Below, in pieces: positions 8,649 to 21,092 of a stretch of DNA of 64,000 bases. The position numbers and the translations under genes were made by a program. Location of the stretch: NCBI RefSeq assembly GCF_002838065.1, contig NZ_PIZU01000007.1:100026-164025 (forward strand), written 5' to 3'. The notes beneath the pieces were generated by a model. It saw only the letters and a program-made list of their open reading frames with translations. It was not told the DNA's origin and did not search any database. Position 1 is the first letter of the stretch. Every line of letters starts with the position of its first letter. The DNA comes from Mycobacterium hubeiense (lineage in GTDB: Bacteria > Actinomycetota > Actinomycetes > Mycobacteriales > Mycobacteriaceae).

Positions 8649-9869
8649 CTACGCGCTTAGTCGCGGCCGTCGTCGCAGACGCTCTAACGCGGTGCGCAAG
8701 CCCTGTCGCCCCATGACCGAGGCGCCGCTGAGGATCGCGGTGGACGCGAGGAATCGTCGCTCCGAGGCGGTCTCGGGCGCGTTGTCGGAGGTGGCGGTCA
8801 GGAATCGGTCGGGCAGGGCCAGCTTGTGAATGGTGCGCAGCGCCAACAGGTACTGCCGTGCCAGCGGCCCGCGTGTGTAGGGCAGGTCGTACTTGTCGCA
8901 CAATGCCCGCACCCGCTCGGCGATCTCGGGCAGCCGGTTGCTCGGTAGGTCGGGAAACAGGTGATGTTCGATCTGGTAACAGAGGTGTCCGCTGGCGAAT
9001 GCCAGGGCGGGCCCGGCGTCGAAGTTCGCGCTGCCGAGCATCTGCCGCAGATACCACTCCGACCTTGTTTCGTCCTCCATCGCGGTTGGCGTGAATTTCT
9101 CGGCGCCATCGGGGAAGTGGCCGCAGAAGATCACCAAGTAGGCCCAGATGTTCCTGATGAGGTTGGCGGTTGCGTTGGCCGTCAGGGTGCGTCGCCACCG
9201 TCGTCCGCTCAGCGCGGGGAACAGTACGTAATCCTTGGTGACTTGCCGGGCGATCTTGCGCCTCAGTGCGCGGCCCTCGGCGGCTTTCCGCTCCTCAGTC
9301 GTCGCCCGGGCCCGCGCCGCGTGCAACCCATGCAATGCGATTCCCCACTCGAATATCGCTGCCAGCAGATAGTTTCGCAGTGGTTGAAGCAGATGGACGG
9401 GCCGCCACGGCTCGTCACGGGTCACTCGCATCACGCCGAAGCCGACATCGTCGTCCATTCCCACCACATTGGTGAAGATGTGGTGGATGTAGTTGTGCGA
9501 GTACCGCCACTGCGATGACAGGCCCGCCATGTCCCACTCCCAGGTGGTGGAGTGGATTTCCGGGTCGTTCATCCAATCCCATTGGCCGTGACCGACATTG
9601 TGGGCGATTTCCATGTTCTCGATGCTCTTGGCGGCGGCAAGGGCGATCGTGCCCACTAACCAGCCCGTCCGCGACCGGGTCAGGGGGATGACGAGCCGCG
9701 CGGTGAGGTCGAGCATGCGCTGCAATGCGATGGTGCGATGTATGTAGGCGGCATCGCGTGCGCCGAGGCTGTCCGCGATGTCGGAGCGGATCGCGTCGAG
9801 TTCGCGCCCCAACGCCTCGACGTCGGTGTCGTTCAGATGCGCGTAAACGGCGACCTGGGTGATTGCCAA
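8649..9869 (-). CDS. membrane fatty acid desaturase (three-histidine-box, DesA3-like)
   Basis: Membrane acyl desaturases use a di-iron site held by three histidine boxes, all present: HNVGH (90-94), HNYIHH (125-130) and QIEHH (299-303). The last, with Gln before the histidines, is typical of linoleoyl-CoA/front-end type enzymes; mycobacterial DesA3, which makes oleoyl-CoA, shows the same layout. Translation begins at TTG 9869 with AGGAAG 7-8 nt upstream, giving 406 aa. The last ~60 residues (SERRFLASTAILSGASV, then RLRRRPRLSA) look like a poorly conserved basic tail. The divergent TetR gene with palindromes between suggests dedicated control of membrane lipid desaturation. Confidence 0.9.
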   Translation of the reverse strand: MAITQVAVYAHLNDTDVEALGRELDAIRSDIADSLGARDAAYIHRTIALQRMLDLTARLVIPLTRSRTGWLVGTIALAAAKSIENMEIAHNVGHGQWDWMNDPEIHSTTWEWDMAGLSSQWRYSHNYIHHIFTNVVGMDDDVGFGVMRVTRDEPWRPVHLLQPLRNYLLAAIFEWGIALHGLHAARARATTEERKAAEGRALRRKIARQVTKDYVLFPALSGRRWRRTLTANATANLIRNIWAYLVIFCGHFPDGAEKFTPTAMEDETRSEWYLRQMLGSANFDAGPALAFASGHLCYQIEHHLFPDLPSNRLPEIAERVRALCDKYDLPYTRGPLARQYLLALRTIHKLALPDRFLTATSDNAPETASERRFLASTAILSGASVMGRQGLRTALERLRRRPRLSA

Positions 9870-10031
9870 TCGGGGACTTCCTCGAATAGTGCTGCCTGGC
9901 AGCTGGTTGGGGCGCGCACAGCTCTGAAGGTGAGATCTTTTGTTCAGACCTGGACCGAGAAGCTGCCGCAGTCCGCACCGAGGAGTCCGGCACAGCTATT
10001 GCTTTCTTACCGTTGCGAGCCTACCGTTGGT

Positions 10032-10068
10032 CTACGACGTAGTCAACACTGTAGTTCTACATTGTAGA
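10032..10068. promoter_or_regulatory. palindromic operator pair between desaturase and TetR gene
   Basis: Two inverted repeats lie about 25 bp apart, centre to centre, in the divergent promoter: CTACGACGTAG (10032-10042, 5-bp arms, 1-nt centre) and TCTACATTGTAGA (10056-10068, 6-bp arms, 1-nt centre). A third overlapping repeat, TGTAGTTCTACA, sits at 10050-10061. The shared half-site CTAC/GTAG suggests binding by the adjacent TetR protein. This is inference from position and symmetry. Confidence 0.62.
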
Positions 10069-10109
10069 CAAGCGCCATTGCTGGGGGAATTTGGAAGGTG
10101 TTGATCTCG

Positions 10110-10835
10110 ATGAAGCGAGCCTCTGGGCGCAGTCCCAGAGGCGGTCAGGCCGACGCGGGCGGAACTGATGCCCCAGCGCAACGCCCTTACACGCGGGCGG
10201 CGATTCTGGCTGCCGCGCTCGAGCTCATCGACCGCGATGGGGTCGAGGGGCTCACCATGCGCCGTCTGGGCGAGACGTTGGGGCGGGACCCGATGGTGCT
10301 CTACCGACATGTGGCCAACAAGGCGGTCCTGCTCGACGGCGTCGTCGAGATGGTGGTCAACGAACTGTCCGTCGACAGCACCGACCCGGACTGGGAGGGC
10401 CAGTTACGAAGATTCGCAAGGCATTTCCGTGAACTGGCGCTCGCCCACCCCAATGTCGTTCCGCTCCTGGTCACCCGACCATTGGCCACGCCACTGGGAC
10501 TGCAACCGCTGGGCACATTGCGCCCACTCGAGCAGATCCTGACGCTGCTCACCCGTGCGGGCTTCACCAGTGCGGAGGCGCTTCACATCTACCGGGCACT
10601 CTTCGGTGTCATATACGGCCATGTGCTCAGCGAATTGCAGGAGGTTGTCGAGCGCCCCGACGAAACGAACGACCTCCTGCGTCTCGGATTGCACCGACTG
10701 CCCGCCACAGAATTTCCTCTCCTGCGTGACCTCGCATCGGAACTCGCGAGCTACGACGGTGCCGCGGAACTCGAACTTGGCCTGGACATTCTGTTCGCCG
10801 GGCTCAAGACCACACTCGCACGCTCATCCGACTGA
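10110..10835 (+). CDS. TetR-family transcriptional regulator with TetR C-terminal domain
   Basis: The N-terminal helix-turn-helix is clear: ILAAALELIDRDGVEGLTMR followed by RLGETLGRDPMVLYRHVANK. The remainder resembles the TetR_C ligand domain (LRRFARHFRELALAHPNVVPLLVTRP). It is divergent from the desaturase and overlooks palindromic sites, so it probably represses the desaturase and itself and may sense an acyl-CoA or a drug-like ligand. ATG at 10110 is chosen, with GGAAGG 11 nt upstream; in-frame GTG 10098 and TTG 10101 are alternatives. The product is about 241 aa. The 67 bases after the stop show no strong terminator. Confidence 0.88.
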   Translation: MKRASGRSPRGGQADAGGTDAPAQRPYTRAAILAAALELIDRDGVEGLTMRRLGETLGRDPMVLYRHVANKAVLLDGVVEMVVNELSVDSTDPDWEGQLRRFARHFRELALAHPNVVPLLVTRPLATPLGLQPLGTLRPLEQILTLLTRAGFTSAEALHIYRALFGVIYGHVLSELQEVVERPDETNDLLRLGLHRLPATEFPLLRDLASELASYDGAAELELGLDILFAGLKTTLARSSD

Positions 10836-10902
10836 TCAGGCGCTGTGCAGGCAAGGTGGTCTACGGGCGGACGGCCGAACGGATCGGCACAACTGGCGGC
10901 CA

Positions 10903-12198
10903 TCAGCGGGTCACCCGTTCGGTGATGACCTCGTCGACCAGGGCCGCGATCTCGGCCACTCCGTCGCGACGGGCGAACGCCGCCTCCAACTCCTGCGCGC
11001 CGCGCCGGTAGCGTCCGTCGTTGAGCACCTTGCGCACCGCAGAGCGCACCGCTGCGGGCGTCGGGGTGCCGGTCTTGAGGTTGATGCCCGCCCCGGTCCA
11101 TGCGACGCGGGCGGCCACTTCCGGTTTGTCCTCCGTATTGCCGGCCACCACCAGCGGCACACCCGCCGACAGCGCCTGTTGCACCGCGCCGTAGCCCCCG
11201 TTGGTCACCATCACATCGACCTTGGGTAGCAGCACATCATGCGGGATATATTCGGCCACATAGGTATTCATGGGCAGTGCCATATTGAGATCCGACACAT
11301 GGCGACCGCCGGTGGTGGCCACCACGACGACGTCCTCGCCGCCCAGCGCCGTGATTGTCGGCTCGAGCAGTCGGCCGAGATCGGCATTGTCGATGGTGCC
11401 CTGAGTGACGTGCACGACCGGGCGATCGCCGTCGAGTTGCCCCCACCACGGCGGGGGCCGAAAGCCCTGCGATGCCACCGGATGCACCACGCCGACGTAG
11501 CGCACGTGCGCGGGCAGATCGCTGCGCGGATAGTCGAATTCGGGCACCGTCGGCACGATGTAACGGTCCGCCAGCAGTCCCGAATCCAGTATGAACATGG
11601 GTAGTGGACGGCAGTTCATCCGGCGCAGCTGCTGATTGGCGGCCTGATGCGACTGGCGCAGTAACACCTTCTGCGACAGCACATTCAGGGTGCTGTTGCG
11701 CAATCTGCCGAACATGGTCGACGACGGTGCCAGGCCCAGCCCGCTGGGCGCAGTGTCGCGGCTGCTGACCATCAGCGGCGTGGTGGTGTAGGTGAGTATC
11801 GGGGGACGGGCCCGCTCGCCGAGCAGGAAGGGCAGGATTCCGAAAAAGCCGGCGTCGGCGATGACTGCATCAAATCGTCTGCGGTTGAACAGCTTTGACA
11901 GAACGGCAGTCTGGTGCGGCATCGGTGCGATGAACAGCCGGACGATGTCAAAGTTGACCCGCTTGATGCCCGACGTGTCGGCGCGACCGGGCAGATCGAT
12001 ATCGAGGCGAGTGAGGTCGAAATCGGCCTCGGCTGAGATCGCTTCCGGCGTCGCCCCGACCGCGCGAACCTTGGCTTCGTGCGCCGCCGACGTCAGCACC
12101 GTGACGTGGTCGCCGCGATCGACAAGGCCCTGGGCGACCCTCAGCAGGGGGCCGATGTGCCCGGTCGGCGACAGCGAGGCAATGAGAATTTCTGGCAT
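10903..12198 (-). CDS. GT1-family glycosyltransferase (MGT/UGT type)
   Basis: The 431-aa protein has a GT-B fold. The N-terminal acceptor half begins ILIASLSPTGHIGPLLRVAQGL and the C-terminal nucleotide-sugar half contains VTQGTIDN, AEYIPHDVLLPKVDVMVTNGGYG and GVPLVVAGNTEDKPEVAARV. That block is the actinobacterial form of the UGT signature, where HGG is replaced by NGG. Relatives glycosylate lipids, macrolides or phenolics; the acceptor cannot be read from sequence. The gene stands alone, 79 nt downstream of fdhD on the same strand. I see no good ribosome binding site at its ATG. Confidence 0.85.
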   Translation of the reverse strand: MPEILIASLSPTGHIGPLLRVAQGLVDRGDHVTVLTSAAHEAKVRAVGATPEAISAEADFDLTRLDIDLPGRADTSGIKRVNFDIVRLFIAPMPHQTAVLSKLFNRRRFDAVIADAGFFGILPFLLGERARPPILTYTTTPLMVSSRDTAPSGLGLAPSSTMFGRLRNSTLNVLSQKVLLRQSHQAANQQLRRMNCRPLPMFILDSGLLADRYIVPTVPEFDYPRSDLPAHVRYVGVVHPVASQGFRPPPWWGQLDGDRPVVHVTQGTIDNADLGRLLEPTITALGGEDVVVVATTGGRHVSDLNMALPMNTYVAEYIPHDVLLPKVDVMVTNGGYGAVQQALSAGVPLVVAGNTEDKPEVAARVAWTGAGINLKTGTPTPAAVRSAVRKVLNDGRYRRGAQELEAAFARRDGVAEIAALVDEVITERVTR

Positions 12199-12277
12199 GC
12201 CAATGATGCTCGGCGACCACCGCTGCGCAAGCTTGGAGGTTGTGTGGAGATCGGCTGGAGATTGCAGGTAGGCGCTG

Positions 12278-13089
12278 TTAGCGGGTGATCCGGTCCGGGC
12301 GGGTGTAGATGTTCATCGACTCGCCGCGCAGGAACGCCACCAACGTCAGGCCCGACTGGCTGGCCAGGTCGACGGCCAGCGACGAGGGCGCAGACACCGC
12401 GGCCAGCACGGGAATTCCGGCCATCACCGCCTTCTGCGTGAGCTCGAACGACGCGCGGCCGCTGACCAGCAACACGGTGCCGGTGAGCGGAATGCGCCCC
12501 TGTTCCAACGCCCAGCCGATGACCTTGTCGACGGCGTTGTGCCGGCCGACGTCCTCGCGGACGACCAGGGCGGTACCGTCGACGCCGAACAGCGCCGCAC
12601 CGTGCAGTCCGCCGGTACTCGCGAACACCTTCTGCGCGTTGCGAAGTCGGCCTGGCATCGCCGACAGTGTCTCTGCCGCAACGGTTGACGGGTCATCGCC
12701 CGGGCAGTACCGGCTCGCCAACTGCACGGCCTCCAGCGAGGCTTTACCGCACACCCCACACGAGGAGGTGGTGTAGAAGTTGCGCGTGACGTCGACGTCC
12801 GGCGTCGCGACACCCGGCGCCAGGGTCACATCGAGCACGTTGTAGGTGTTGAGCGAGTCCTCACCGGCTCCCTTGCAGTACCGGACGGTGAGGACGTCGT
12901 CACGGTGCGCGATGACACCCTCGGTCAACAGGAAGCCTTGAGCCAGCTCGATATCCGATCCTGGGGTCCGCATCGTGACCGTCGTGGGTTTCCCGTTGAC
13001 CCGGATCTCCAGCGGCTCCTCGACCACCAGGGTTTCCGGCCGGGCCACCGCGGCGTCGGCGGTGACGTGCTGGGCCCGACGTCGTGCAG

Positions 13090-13102
<13 letters not shown>
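12278..13102 (-). CDS. fdhD: formate dehydrogenase accessory sulfurtransferase FdhD
   Basis: FdhD transfers sulfur to the molybdenum (bis-MGD) cofactor before it is inserted in formate dehydrogenases. The essential CxxC motif is SCGVCG (Cys115, Cys118), inside [29 protein letters not shown] is the other family signature. Length 274 aa is normal. Its start overlaps the fdhF stop by 13 nt (or by 4 nt if GTG 13093 is used), so the two are translationally coupled. This is the same pair as Rv2899c/Rv2900c of M. tuberculosis, at a different place. Confidence 0.95.
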
Positions 13103-15417
<2,315 letters not shown>

Positions 15418-15460
15418 GTGTCCACCCTATGACTTTTGTGTCAGCCGCGACCCGCCGCTG

Positions 15461-16336
15461 TCACCGCCGGTATTTGGACACGTAGTCGCGCATGGTGGCG
15501 AGCTGATAGCGCGACACCTCGTCGGCGTTCTCGTCCTCGGCGAAGACCGAGGACACCATGACGGTGTCGGGCCGGTCATAGAAGCCGATCTCGGCCAGAC
15601 CGCCGAAGAACTCGTCCCAGTCGACGTCGCCGTCGCCGATCTTGAGGTGCTGGTGCACACGCGCCGGGCTGCCGGGCGGGTTGGTAATGTAGCGCAGTCC
15701 GTGGCTGCGCCGGTGGTCCATGGTGTCGGCGACATGTACCAGGCGCAGCTTCTCGCCCGCGGCACGCATGATCTCGGTCATGTTGCCGCCCATGTGATAG
15801 GTGTGGCAGGCGACATAGACCATGCCGATGTTGGGGGAGTTGACGCCGCGGATGATCCGTAGCGCCTCCAGGCCGTCCTCGACGAAATCGTCGGGGTGCG
15901 GGTCGATGCGGACATCGAGGCCTTCGCGTTCGAAGATCGGCACCAGCTCTTCCATCGACCGGAAGAACGCCCGCTCGGATTCTTCCGCCCGCTCGGGGCG
16001 GCCGGAGAATTCGGTATTGATGACGTCGACGCCGAGGTCGACGGTGATCTGGATGACCCGCTTCCAGTTGCGCACCGCGGCTTCCCGCGCGTCCTCGTCG
16101 GGACCCGACCAGCGCAGCACCGGCAACACCGAGGCGATCCCCACGCCCGCGTCGGCGCAGGCCTTGCGGAACGTGGCCACCAGCTCGTCGTCGGCGCGGG
16201 GATGGTTGAAGAACGGGATGAAGTCGCGGTGTGGTGTCAACTGCAGGTACTCGTAGCCCAATTCCGCCACCAGCCGGGGGAATTCGAGCAGCTCGTAGTC
16301 GTGATGAAACGGCGTCGGGTCGAGCGCGATCTTCAT
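15461..16336 (-). CDS. iolH: IolH-like sugar phosphate isomerase/epimerase (TIM barrel)
   Basis: This 291-aa TIM-barrel protein starts [10 protein letters not shown] and contains [29 protein letters not shown] and [20 protein letters not shown]. These closely match Bacillus IolH as I remember it, including the WSGPDE and SMEELLPI blocks. Metal-binding His and Glu of the AP-endonuclease-2 fold are present ([27 protein letters not shown]). The role of IolH in inositol breakdown is not settled. The frame is open upstream, but ATG 16336 overlaps the iolG stop by 4 nt, typical of coupling. It is the last gene of the seven-gene iol operon. Confidence 0.85.
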   Translation of the reverse strand: MKIALDPTPFHHDYELLEFPRLVAELGYEYLQLTPHRDFIPFFNHPRADDELVATFRKACADAGVGIASVLPVLRWSGPDEDAREAAVRNWKRVIQITVDLGVDVINTEFSGRPERAEESERAFFRSMEELVPIFEREGLDVRIDPHPDDFVEDGLEALRIIRGVNSPNIGMVYVACHTYHMGGNMTEIMRAAGEKLRLVHVADTMDHRRSHGLRYITNPPGSPARVHQHLKIGDGDVDWDEFFGGLAEIGFYDRPDTVMVSSVFAEDENADEVSRYQLATMRDYVSKYRR

Positions 16337-17370
16337 GCCTCGGATACCCCTATCGACTCGCGGGAGACCATCGCAACGTTCACGGGTAGGCCGCTGCGCA
16401 ACGATTCCACCCCCGCCTCGCACACCGTCGCGGCGGCGTAACCGTCCCAGGCGCCTGGTCCGTCGACGTAGACCCCGGTCTGGGCGCCGCGGCGTGCCGC
16501 GTCGACCCAGCGCTGGACCTCGGCGTCGTAGGCCCGGCCGAACCGCTCCCGGAATCCCGGTGTGATTTGACCACCCCATTGCGCCGGTGGGGTCTTGCGG
16601 ATCAGCCCGACGTCCAGGCCGATCATCGCGCTGCCCTTCTCGGCGACGACCTCGGTGCGCACCTCGTAGCCCACCCCGGTGGTCACGAACAACTCGACGT
16701 CGACGTGACGGCCGGACTCCGTGCGCATGATGGCGATCTGCGGATCGGTAAGCCCTTCGGGCGCAGACGGATTCCGCGCCGGCGTGATGACCTGGATCGA
16801 CGTGATCTCCTCGTCGAAGAGAAAGCGCGTCACGTCCACTTCGTGCACCAGTGAGTCCCGCACCACCATCGCGCTGTCGAAGTTGGGTGGCACCGCGGGA
16901 TTGCGGTGCACACAGTGCAACATCAGCGGACGGCCTAGCTCACCGCCGTCCAGCAGCGCCTTCAGTTGCGCGTACTCGTGATCGAACCGGCGCATGAAGC
17001 CGACCTGAATCAGCTTGCGCCCCACCTCCGCTTCACGCTTGACCACATGCAGCGAGGTCTCCACATCGGTGGTCAGCGGCTTCTCGCACATCACCGGCTT
17101 CGCGTGCTCCAGACAGGTCAGGAGCTGCTTTTCATGGGTGGCCCCGGGAGTGGCGAGCACGACCGCGTCGACAGCGGGGTCGGCGATGGCATCCAGCGGG
17201 TCGGTGATGGCTCGGCACCCGGGGATCTCCGCGGCGATCTGCTCGGCCTTCTCGGTGATGTAGTCGCTGACCACGCTCACCCGGGCGCCGGAGATCCGCG
17301 AGGTGATGCGGGCGACGTGATCGGCGCCCATCACACCGACACCGAGCACGGCAACGCGCAAGTCTGACAT
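16333..17370 (-). CDS. iolG: inositol 2-dehydrogenase (Gfo/Idh/MocA family)
   Basis: The enzyme would oxidise myo-inositol to 2-keto-myo-inositol with NAD, the first step of the pathway. The Rossmann motif is [13 protein letters not shown] near the N-terminus. The catalytic region MCEKPL follows, and [12 protein letters not shown] supplies the Asp/His pair of inositol dehydrogenases (HExD pattern). ATG at 17370, preceded by GGAAAG, gives 345 aa; the longer frame from 17421 would add a basic, unconserved leader. It sits between iolE and iolH in the operon. Of the four Gfo/Idh proteins in the window, this one is the best candidate for the true myo-inositol enzyme. Confidence 0.9.
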   Translation of the reverse strand: MSDLRVAVLGVGVMGADHVARITSRISGARVSVVSDYITEKAEQIAAEIPGCRAITDPLDAIADPAVDAVVLATPGATHEKQLLTCLEHAKPVMCEKPLTTDVETSLHVVKREAEVGRKLIQVGFMRRFDHEYAQLKALLDGGELGRPLMLHCVHRNPAVPPNFDSAMVVRDSLVHEVDVTRFLFDEEITSIQVITPARNPSAPEGLTDPQIAIMRTESGRHVDVELFVTTGVGYEVRTEVVAEKGSAMIGLDVGLIRKTPPAQWGGQITPGFRERFGRAYDAEVQRWVDAARRGAQTGVYVDGPGAWDGYAAATVCEAGVESLRSGLPVNVAMVSRESIGVSEA

Positions 17371-17390
17371 GACTTTCCGATCCTTTCGAG

Positions 17391-18296
17391 CTAGGTGAAT
17401 CTGACGGAGGCGACTCCGCACGAGCCGAGATAGCGGCGGGTGCGCTGCGCGATGGGCAGCGGCGTGCCGGGGTCGCAGGGGTACATGTCCTGTTCGACGA
17501 TCGCGAACACGTCGACGCCGAGCCGCTCGATGGCGGCCAGCAGGGGCGGCATGTCCGGGATGCCCCGCGGCGGCTCAGTCATCGCGCCGAGTTTGACGGC
17601 CTCGCCGAAGGGCAGGTCCTCGGCTTCGACCTTGGCGCGCACCTCAGGATCGACCTGCTTGAGGTGCAAGTAGCCGATCCGCTCGGGCGCACGCTGGATG
17701 ATCGCCAGGTTGTCGCCGCCGCAATAGCTGATGTGTCCGGTGTCCAGGCACAGGTTGACGAAGACGCCGTCGGTGCCGTCGAGGAAGCGGTAAACGTTCT
17801 CCTCGGTGTCGACGTGGCTGTCGGCGTGTGGGTGATATTGCGCCCGCACACCGTACTTCTCGTACATCGCCCTGCCGAGTTCGTTCATGCCCTCGGTCTT
17901 CTTCTTCCACTGTGCCGCAGTAAGATTGCGGTCCTCGAGTACCTCGCCGGTGGAGGGATCACGCCACATCTCCGGGATGACGACGACGTGTTTGCCGCCG
18001 ACCGACGCGGTCAGTTTCGCGACATCCTCGATCTGCTTCCACACCGCGTCCCACGCGTCGTCCTGGTGCAGGTGTTCGAAAACCGTGCCCGCAGAAAGCT
18101 TCAGATTGCGCTGTGCGAGCTCATCGGACAGTTGCCGCGGGTCGGTCGGCAGATACCCATAGGGCCCCAGCTCGATCCAGTGGTAGCCGGCTGCGGCGAC
18201 CTCGTCCAGGAACCGGGTATAGGGCGTCTGCTGCGGGTCGTCGGGAAACCACACTCCCCACGAATCGGGGGCGGAGCCGACGCGGATGGCGCTCAT
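17391..18296 (-). CDS. iolE: IolE-like 2-keto-myo-inositol dehydratase (TIM barrel)
   Basis: IolE dehydrates 2-keto-myo-inositol to the diketone used by IolD. This 301-aa protein has the expected TIM-barrel features: SAPDSWGVW at the start, [29 protein letters not shown] with metal-binding histidines, and [14 protein letters not shown]. The start ATG 18296 overlaps the iolD stop by 4 nt; the frame runs on to 18404 inside iolD, which I reject. Sequence similarity to Bacillus IolE is partial, so IolI-type isomerase activity is possible. The operon position directly after iolD supports the dehydratase. Confidence 0.8.
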   Translation of the reverse strand: MSAIRVGSAPDSWGVWFPDDPQQTPYTRFLDEVAAAGYHWIELGPYGYLPTDPRQLSDELAQRNLKLSAGTVFEHLHQDDAWDAVWKQIEDVAKLTASVGGKHVVVIPEMWRDPSTGEVLEDRNLTAAQWKKKTEGMNELGRAMYEKYGVRAQYHPHADSHVDTEENVYRFLDGTDGVFVNLCLDTGHISYCGGDNLAIIQRAPERIGYLHLKQVDPEVRAKVEAEDLPFGEAVKLGAMTEPPRGIPDMPPLLAAIERLGVDVFAIVEQDMYPCDPGTPLPIAQRTRRYLGSCGVASVRFT

Positions 18297-20221
18297 TCGG
18301 CCGGCCCTAGGAGTGGACGTTGCACCTTCTTCCACTCGGCGTATTTCTGGTAGGCCGAGCGGGTGGATTCCAATGCCGACACCTGGCTCACCGGTACGTC
18401 CCACCAGGATTCGCTGTCGGGGGCGGTGATCAGCGGATCGGTTTCGACGTGGATCACGGTGGTGTGCTCGTTGGCCTTGGCCACCTTGACCGCGTCGGCG
18501 AATTCAGCCGCCGTCGTCACCCGGATCACCTCCGCGCCGAGGCTGGCGGCGTTGGCAGCCAGATCGACCGGCAGCTTCGGTCCCGCCAGGTGCCCGGCGT
18601 CGTCGCGGTAGCGGTACGCCGTGCCGAATCGTTGGGAGCCAAGCGACTCCGACAATGACCCGATCGACGCGAAGCCGTGGTTCTGCACCAGCACCACAAT
18701 GACTTTGACGCCTTCCTGCACGGCGGTGACCAGTTCAGTGGCCATCATCAGATATGAGCCGTCGCCGACCATCACAAACACGTCGCGGTCGGGGGCGGCC
18801 ATCTTGACGCCGATACCGCCGGCGACCTCATAGCCCATGCACGAGTAGCCGTACTCGACGTGATAGCCCTTGCGGTCGCGGGTGCGCCAGAGCTTGTGCA
18901 GATCGCCGGGCATCGAGCCGGCGGCGCACACCACCACGTCGTGCGGGTCGGACAGCGCGTTGGTCAGTCCGATCACCTGGTTCTGGTTCAACGCGCTGCC
19001 GTCGTCGTCCACCCGGTACGCCGCCGAGACGGTGTCGTCCCAGCGGCGAGCGAGTTCGGTGGCGCGCGTGCGGTATTCGTCGCTGGTCGAATATCCTTCG
19101 AGCGCGTTCGAGAGGGCATCGAGCGCTTCGCGGGCATCGGCCACCACCGACAACCCGCCTTGCTTGACCGAATCGAACGATGCGACATTGATGTTGACGA
19201 ACTTGACGTCGGGGTTGTTGAACGCGGTGCGTGACGCGGTGGTGAAATCGCTGTAGCGGGTGCCGATTCCGATGACGACGTCCGCCTCGGAGGCCAGCGC
19301 GTTGGCGGCCGTGGTGCCGGTCGACCCGATCGCGCCCACCGACTGTGGGTGGTCGTAGGGCAGCGAGCCCTTGCCCGCCTGCGTTTCAGCGACGGGGATG
19401 CCGGTTTGTTCGACGAAGCGGACCAGCGCGTCGGTGGCATGCGAGTAGATCAGGCCGCCGCCGGCCACGATGAGCGGACGTCGCGCGGACCGGATGATCT
19501 CGGTGGCGCGGGATATCACCGACTGTTCCGGGAGCGGCCGGGCGACGTGCCAGGTGCGTTCGGCGAAAAGCGATTCCGGCCAGTCAAACGCCTCGGCCTG
19601 CACGTCCTGCGGCATCGCGATCGTCGCCGCCCCCGTTTCGACCGGATCGGTCAGCACCCGCATGGCACCCAGCAGCGCCGACGGGAGCTGTTCAGGACGC
19701 CATACCCGGTCGAAGAACCGCGACAGCGGTTTGAACGCGTCGTTGACAGTCACCTCGCCGTCGTGCGGCATCTCCAGTTGCTGCAACACCGGGGCACTGA
19801 CCCGTGTCGCGAAGGTGTCGGAGGGCAGCAGCAGCACCGGCAACCGGTTGATCGTGGCGAGTGCGGCGCCGGTGAGCATGTTCGTCGAACCGGGGCCGAT
19901 GCTGGCGGTGACGGCCCACGTCTGCAGCCGGTCCTTCTGCCGGGCGTAGCCGACGGCGGTGTGCACCATGGCTTGCTCGTTGCGGCCCAAGACGTACCGG
20001 AACGCCGGCGCGGCACCGATTTCGGACTCCAGCAGGGCTTCGCCGAGACCCGCCACGTTCCCGTGGCCGAAGATGCCGAAGCAGCCTGCGAAGAACCTGG
20101 TGCGCTCGCCGTCGCATTCGGCGAACTGGTTCGCCAGGAACCGAACGGTCGCCTGGGCGACGGTCAGGCGCACCGTCGGCTCGGTGTCCGGTGACTTGAT
20201 ATCGGAGGCTTTGGAGACCAC
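18293..20221 (-). CDS. iolD: 3D-(3,5/4)-trihydroxycyclohexane-1,2-dione hydrolase, ThDP-dependent
   Basis: IolD is the ring-opening enzyme of inositol catabolism and yields 5-deoxy-glucuronate. It is a ThDP enzyme of the acetolactate synthase fold. The N-terminal Pyr domain carries CFGIFGHGNVAG and the catalytic Glu in YVLGRNEQAMVH. The C-terminal PP domain has the cofactor motif from VGDGSYLMMA to VLVQNHGF. At 642 aa it is full length. Translation begins with GTG at 20221, GAGGAG lying 7 nt upstream and a single base after the iolB stop. Confidence 0.96.
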   Translation of the reverse strand: MVSKASDIKSPDTEPTVRLTVAQATVRFLANQFAECDGERTRFFAGCFGIFGHGNVAGLGEALLESEIGAAPAFRYVLGRNEQAMVHTAVGYARQKDRLQTWAVTASIGPGSTNMLTGAALATINRLPVLLLPSDTFATRVSAPVLQQLEMPHDGEVTVNDAFKPLSRFFDRVWRPEQLPSALLGAMRVLTDPVETGAATIAMPQDVQAEAFDWPESLFAERTWHVARPLPEQSVISRATEIIRSARRPLIVAGGGLIYSHATDALVRFVEQTGIPVAETQAGKGSLPYDHPQSVGAIGSTGTTAANALASEADVVIGIGTRYSDFTTASRTAFNNPDVKFVNINVASFDSVKQGGLSVVADAREALDALSNALEGYSTSDEYRTRATELARRWDDTVSAAYRVDDDGSALNQNQVIGLTNALSDPHDVVVCAAGSMPGDLHKLWRTRDRKGYHVEYGYSCMGYEVAGGIGVKMAAPDRDVFVMVGDGSYLMMATELVTAVQEGVKVIVVLVQNHGFASIGSLSESLGSQRFGTAYRYRDDAGHLAGPKLPVDLAANAASLGAEVIRVTTAAEFADAVKVAKANEHTTVIHVETDPLITAPDSESWWDVPVSQVSALESTRSAYQKYAEWKKVQRPLLGPAE

Positions 20222-20222
20222 G

Positions 20223-21089
20223 TCACGCTCCTCGGGTATGCAGTGGCAGCCGCGGGTCGATCTCCTGGTGTGCCCAGGTGCCGCGCAGCCAGTCCTGGTG
20301 TGGGTCGAAGACGATCCGCCAGGCGCGGTCCGGGCCGGGGCCGGCCATCACATTGAGGTAGTACATGTCATGTCCGGGCGCCGCGATCGACGGGCCGTGG
20401 TAGCCGTGCGGTACCAGTACGACGTCGCCGGAGCGGACTTCCTCGAGAATCTCGATGGGCCGGTCTGCCGTGCCGTACACCCGGTGATACCCGAAGCCGG
20501 GGGAATCATCTGGACCGGCAGCGATTTCGAAGTAGTAGATCTCTTCGAGCTGTGATTCGACCGGTGACTCCTCGTCGTGCTTGTGCGCGGGGTAGCTCGA
20601 CCAGTTGCCGCCCGGGGTGATCACCTCGCAGGCGATCAGCGAGTCGGCCTCGAACGTGTCCGCGGTACCGAAGTTGTGCACCTGGCGGCTGCAGGTCCCA
20701 GCGCCGCGCAGTTCGACGGGTACATCGGCGGCGGCCACCCGCCGGTTGGGCAACTTGTGGGTGGCCCTCGCGCCGCAGATCGCGAATCGGCCCTCGCCGC
20801 GCAGGGCGTAGGTGTTGTCCTTGCCGAGGTAGACCATGTCGGCTGGGCCGTCGAAAACCGATGCGCGCCGGGTGAGTTCGAATTCTTCGTTGTCGCAGTC
20901 CACCGTTCCGCCGCCGGCCAGCGGCAGGATCATCACCTCGTTGTCACCCGTCGCTAACGTGATCTCTTGCAGCGGTTGCAGTTCGAGCACCTGCAGGCTC
21001 GATTCGGACCAGCCGGCCGATTCGGGGGTGACGTCGACGGTGTAGGGGAGCGTGGCGCTGCGGGCTGGTATGTAGTGCTTACTGTGCAT
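20223..21089 (-). CDS. iolB: 5-deoxy-glucuronate isomerase
   Basis: IolB converts 5-deoxy-glucuronate to 2-deoxy-5-keto-gluconate, the substrate of the IolC kinase. The 288-aa bicupin has the family block SSYPAHKHDEESPVESQLEEIYYF, written here in part (YPAHKHDEE, LEEIYYF), with metal-binding His, His and Glu, and a second His in VPHGYHGP. The ATG is preceded by AGGTGAAAG. It fits between the aldolase gene (3 nt gap) and iolD (1 nt gap). Confidence 0.95.
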   Translation of the reverse strand: MHSKHYIPARSATLPYTVDVTPESAGWSESSLQVLELQPLQEITLATGDNEVMILPLAGGGTVDCDNEEFELTRRASVFDGPADMVYLGKDNTYALRGEGRFAICGARATHKLPNRRVAAADVPVELRGAGTCSRQVHNFGTADTFEADSLIACEVITPGGNWSSYPAHKHDEESPVESQLEEIYYFEIAAGPDDSPGFGYHRVYGTADRPIEILEEVRSGDVVLVPHGYHGPSIAAPGHDMYYLNVMAGPGPDRAWRIVFDPHQDWLRGTWAHQEIDPRLPLHTRGA

Positions 21090-21092
21090 CTT

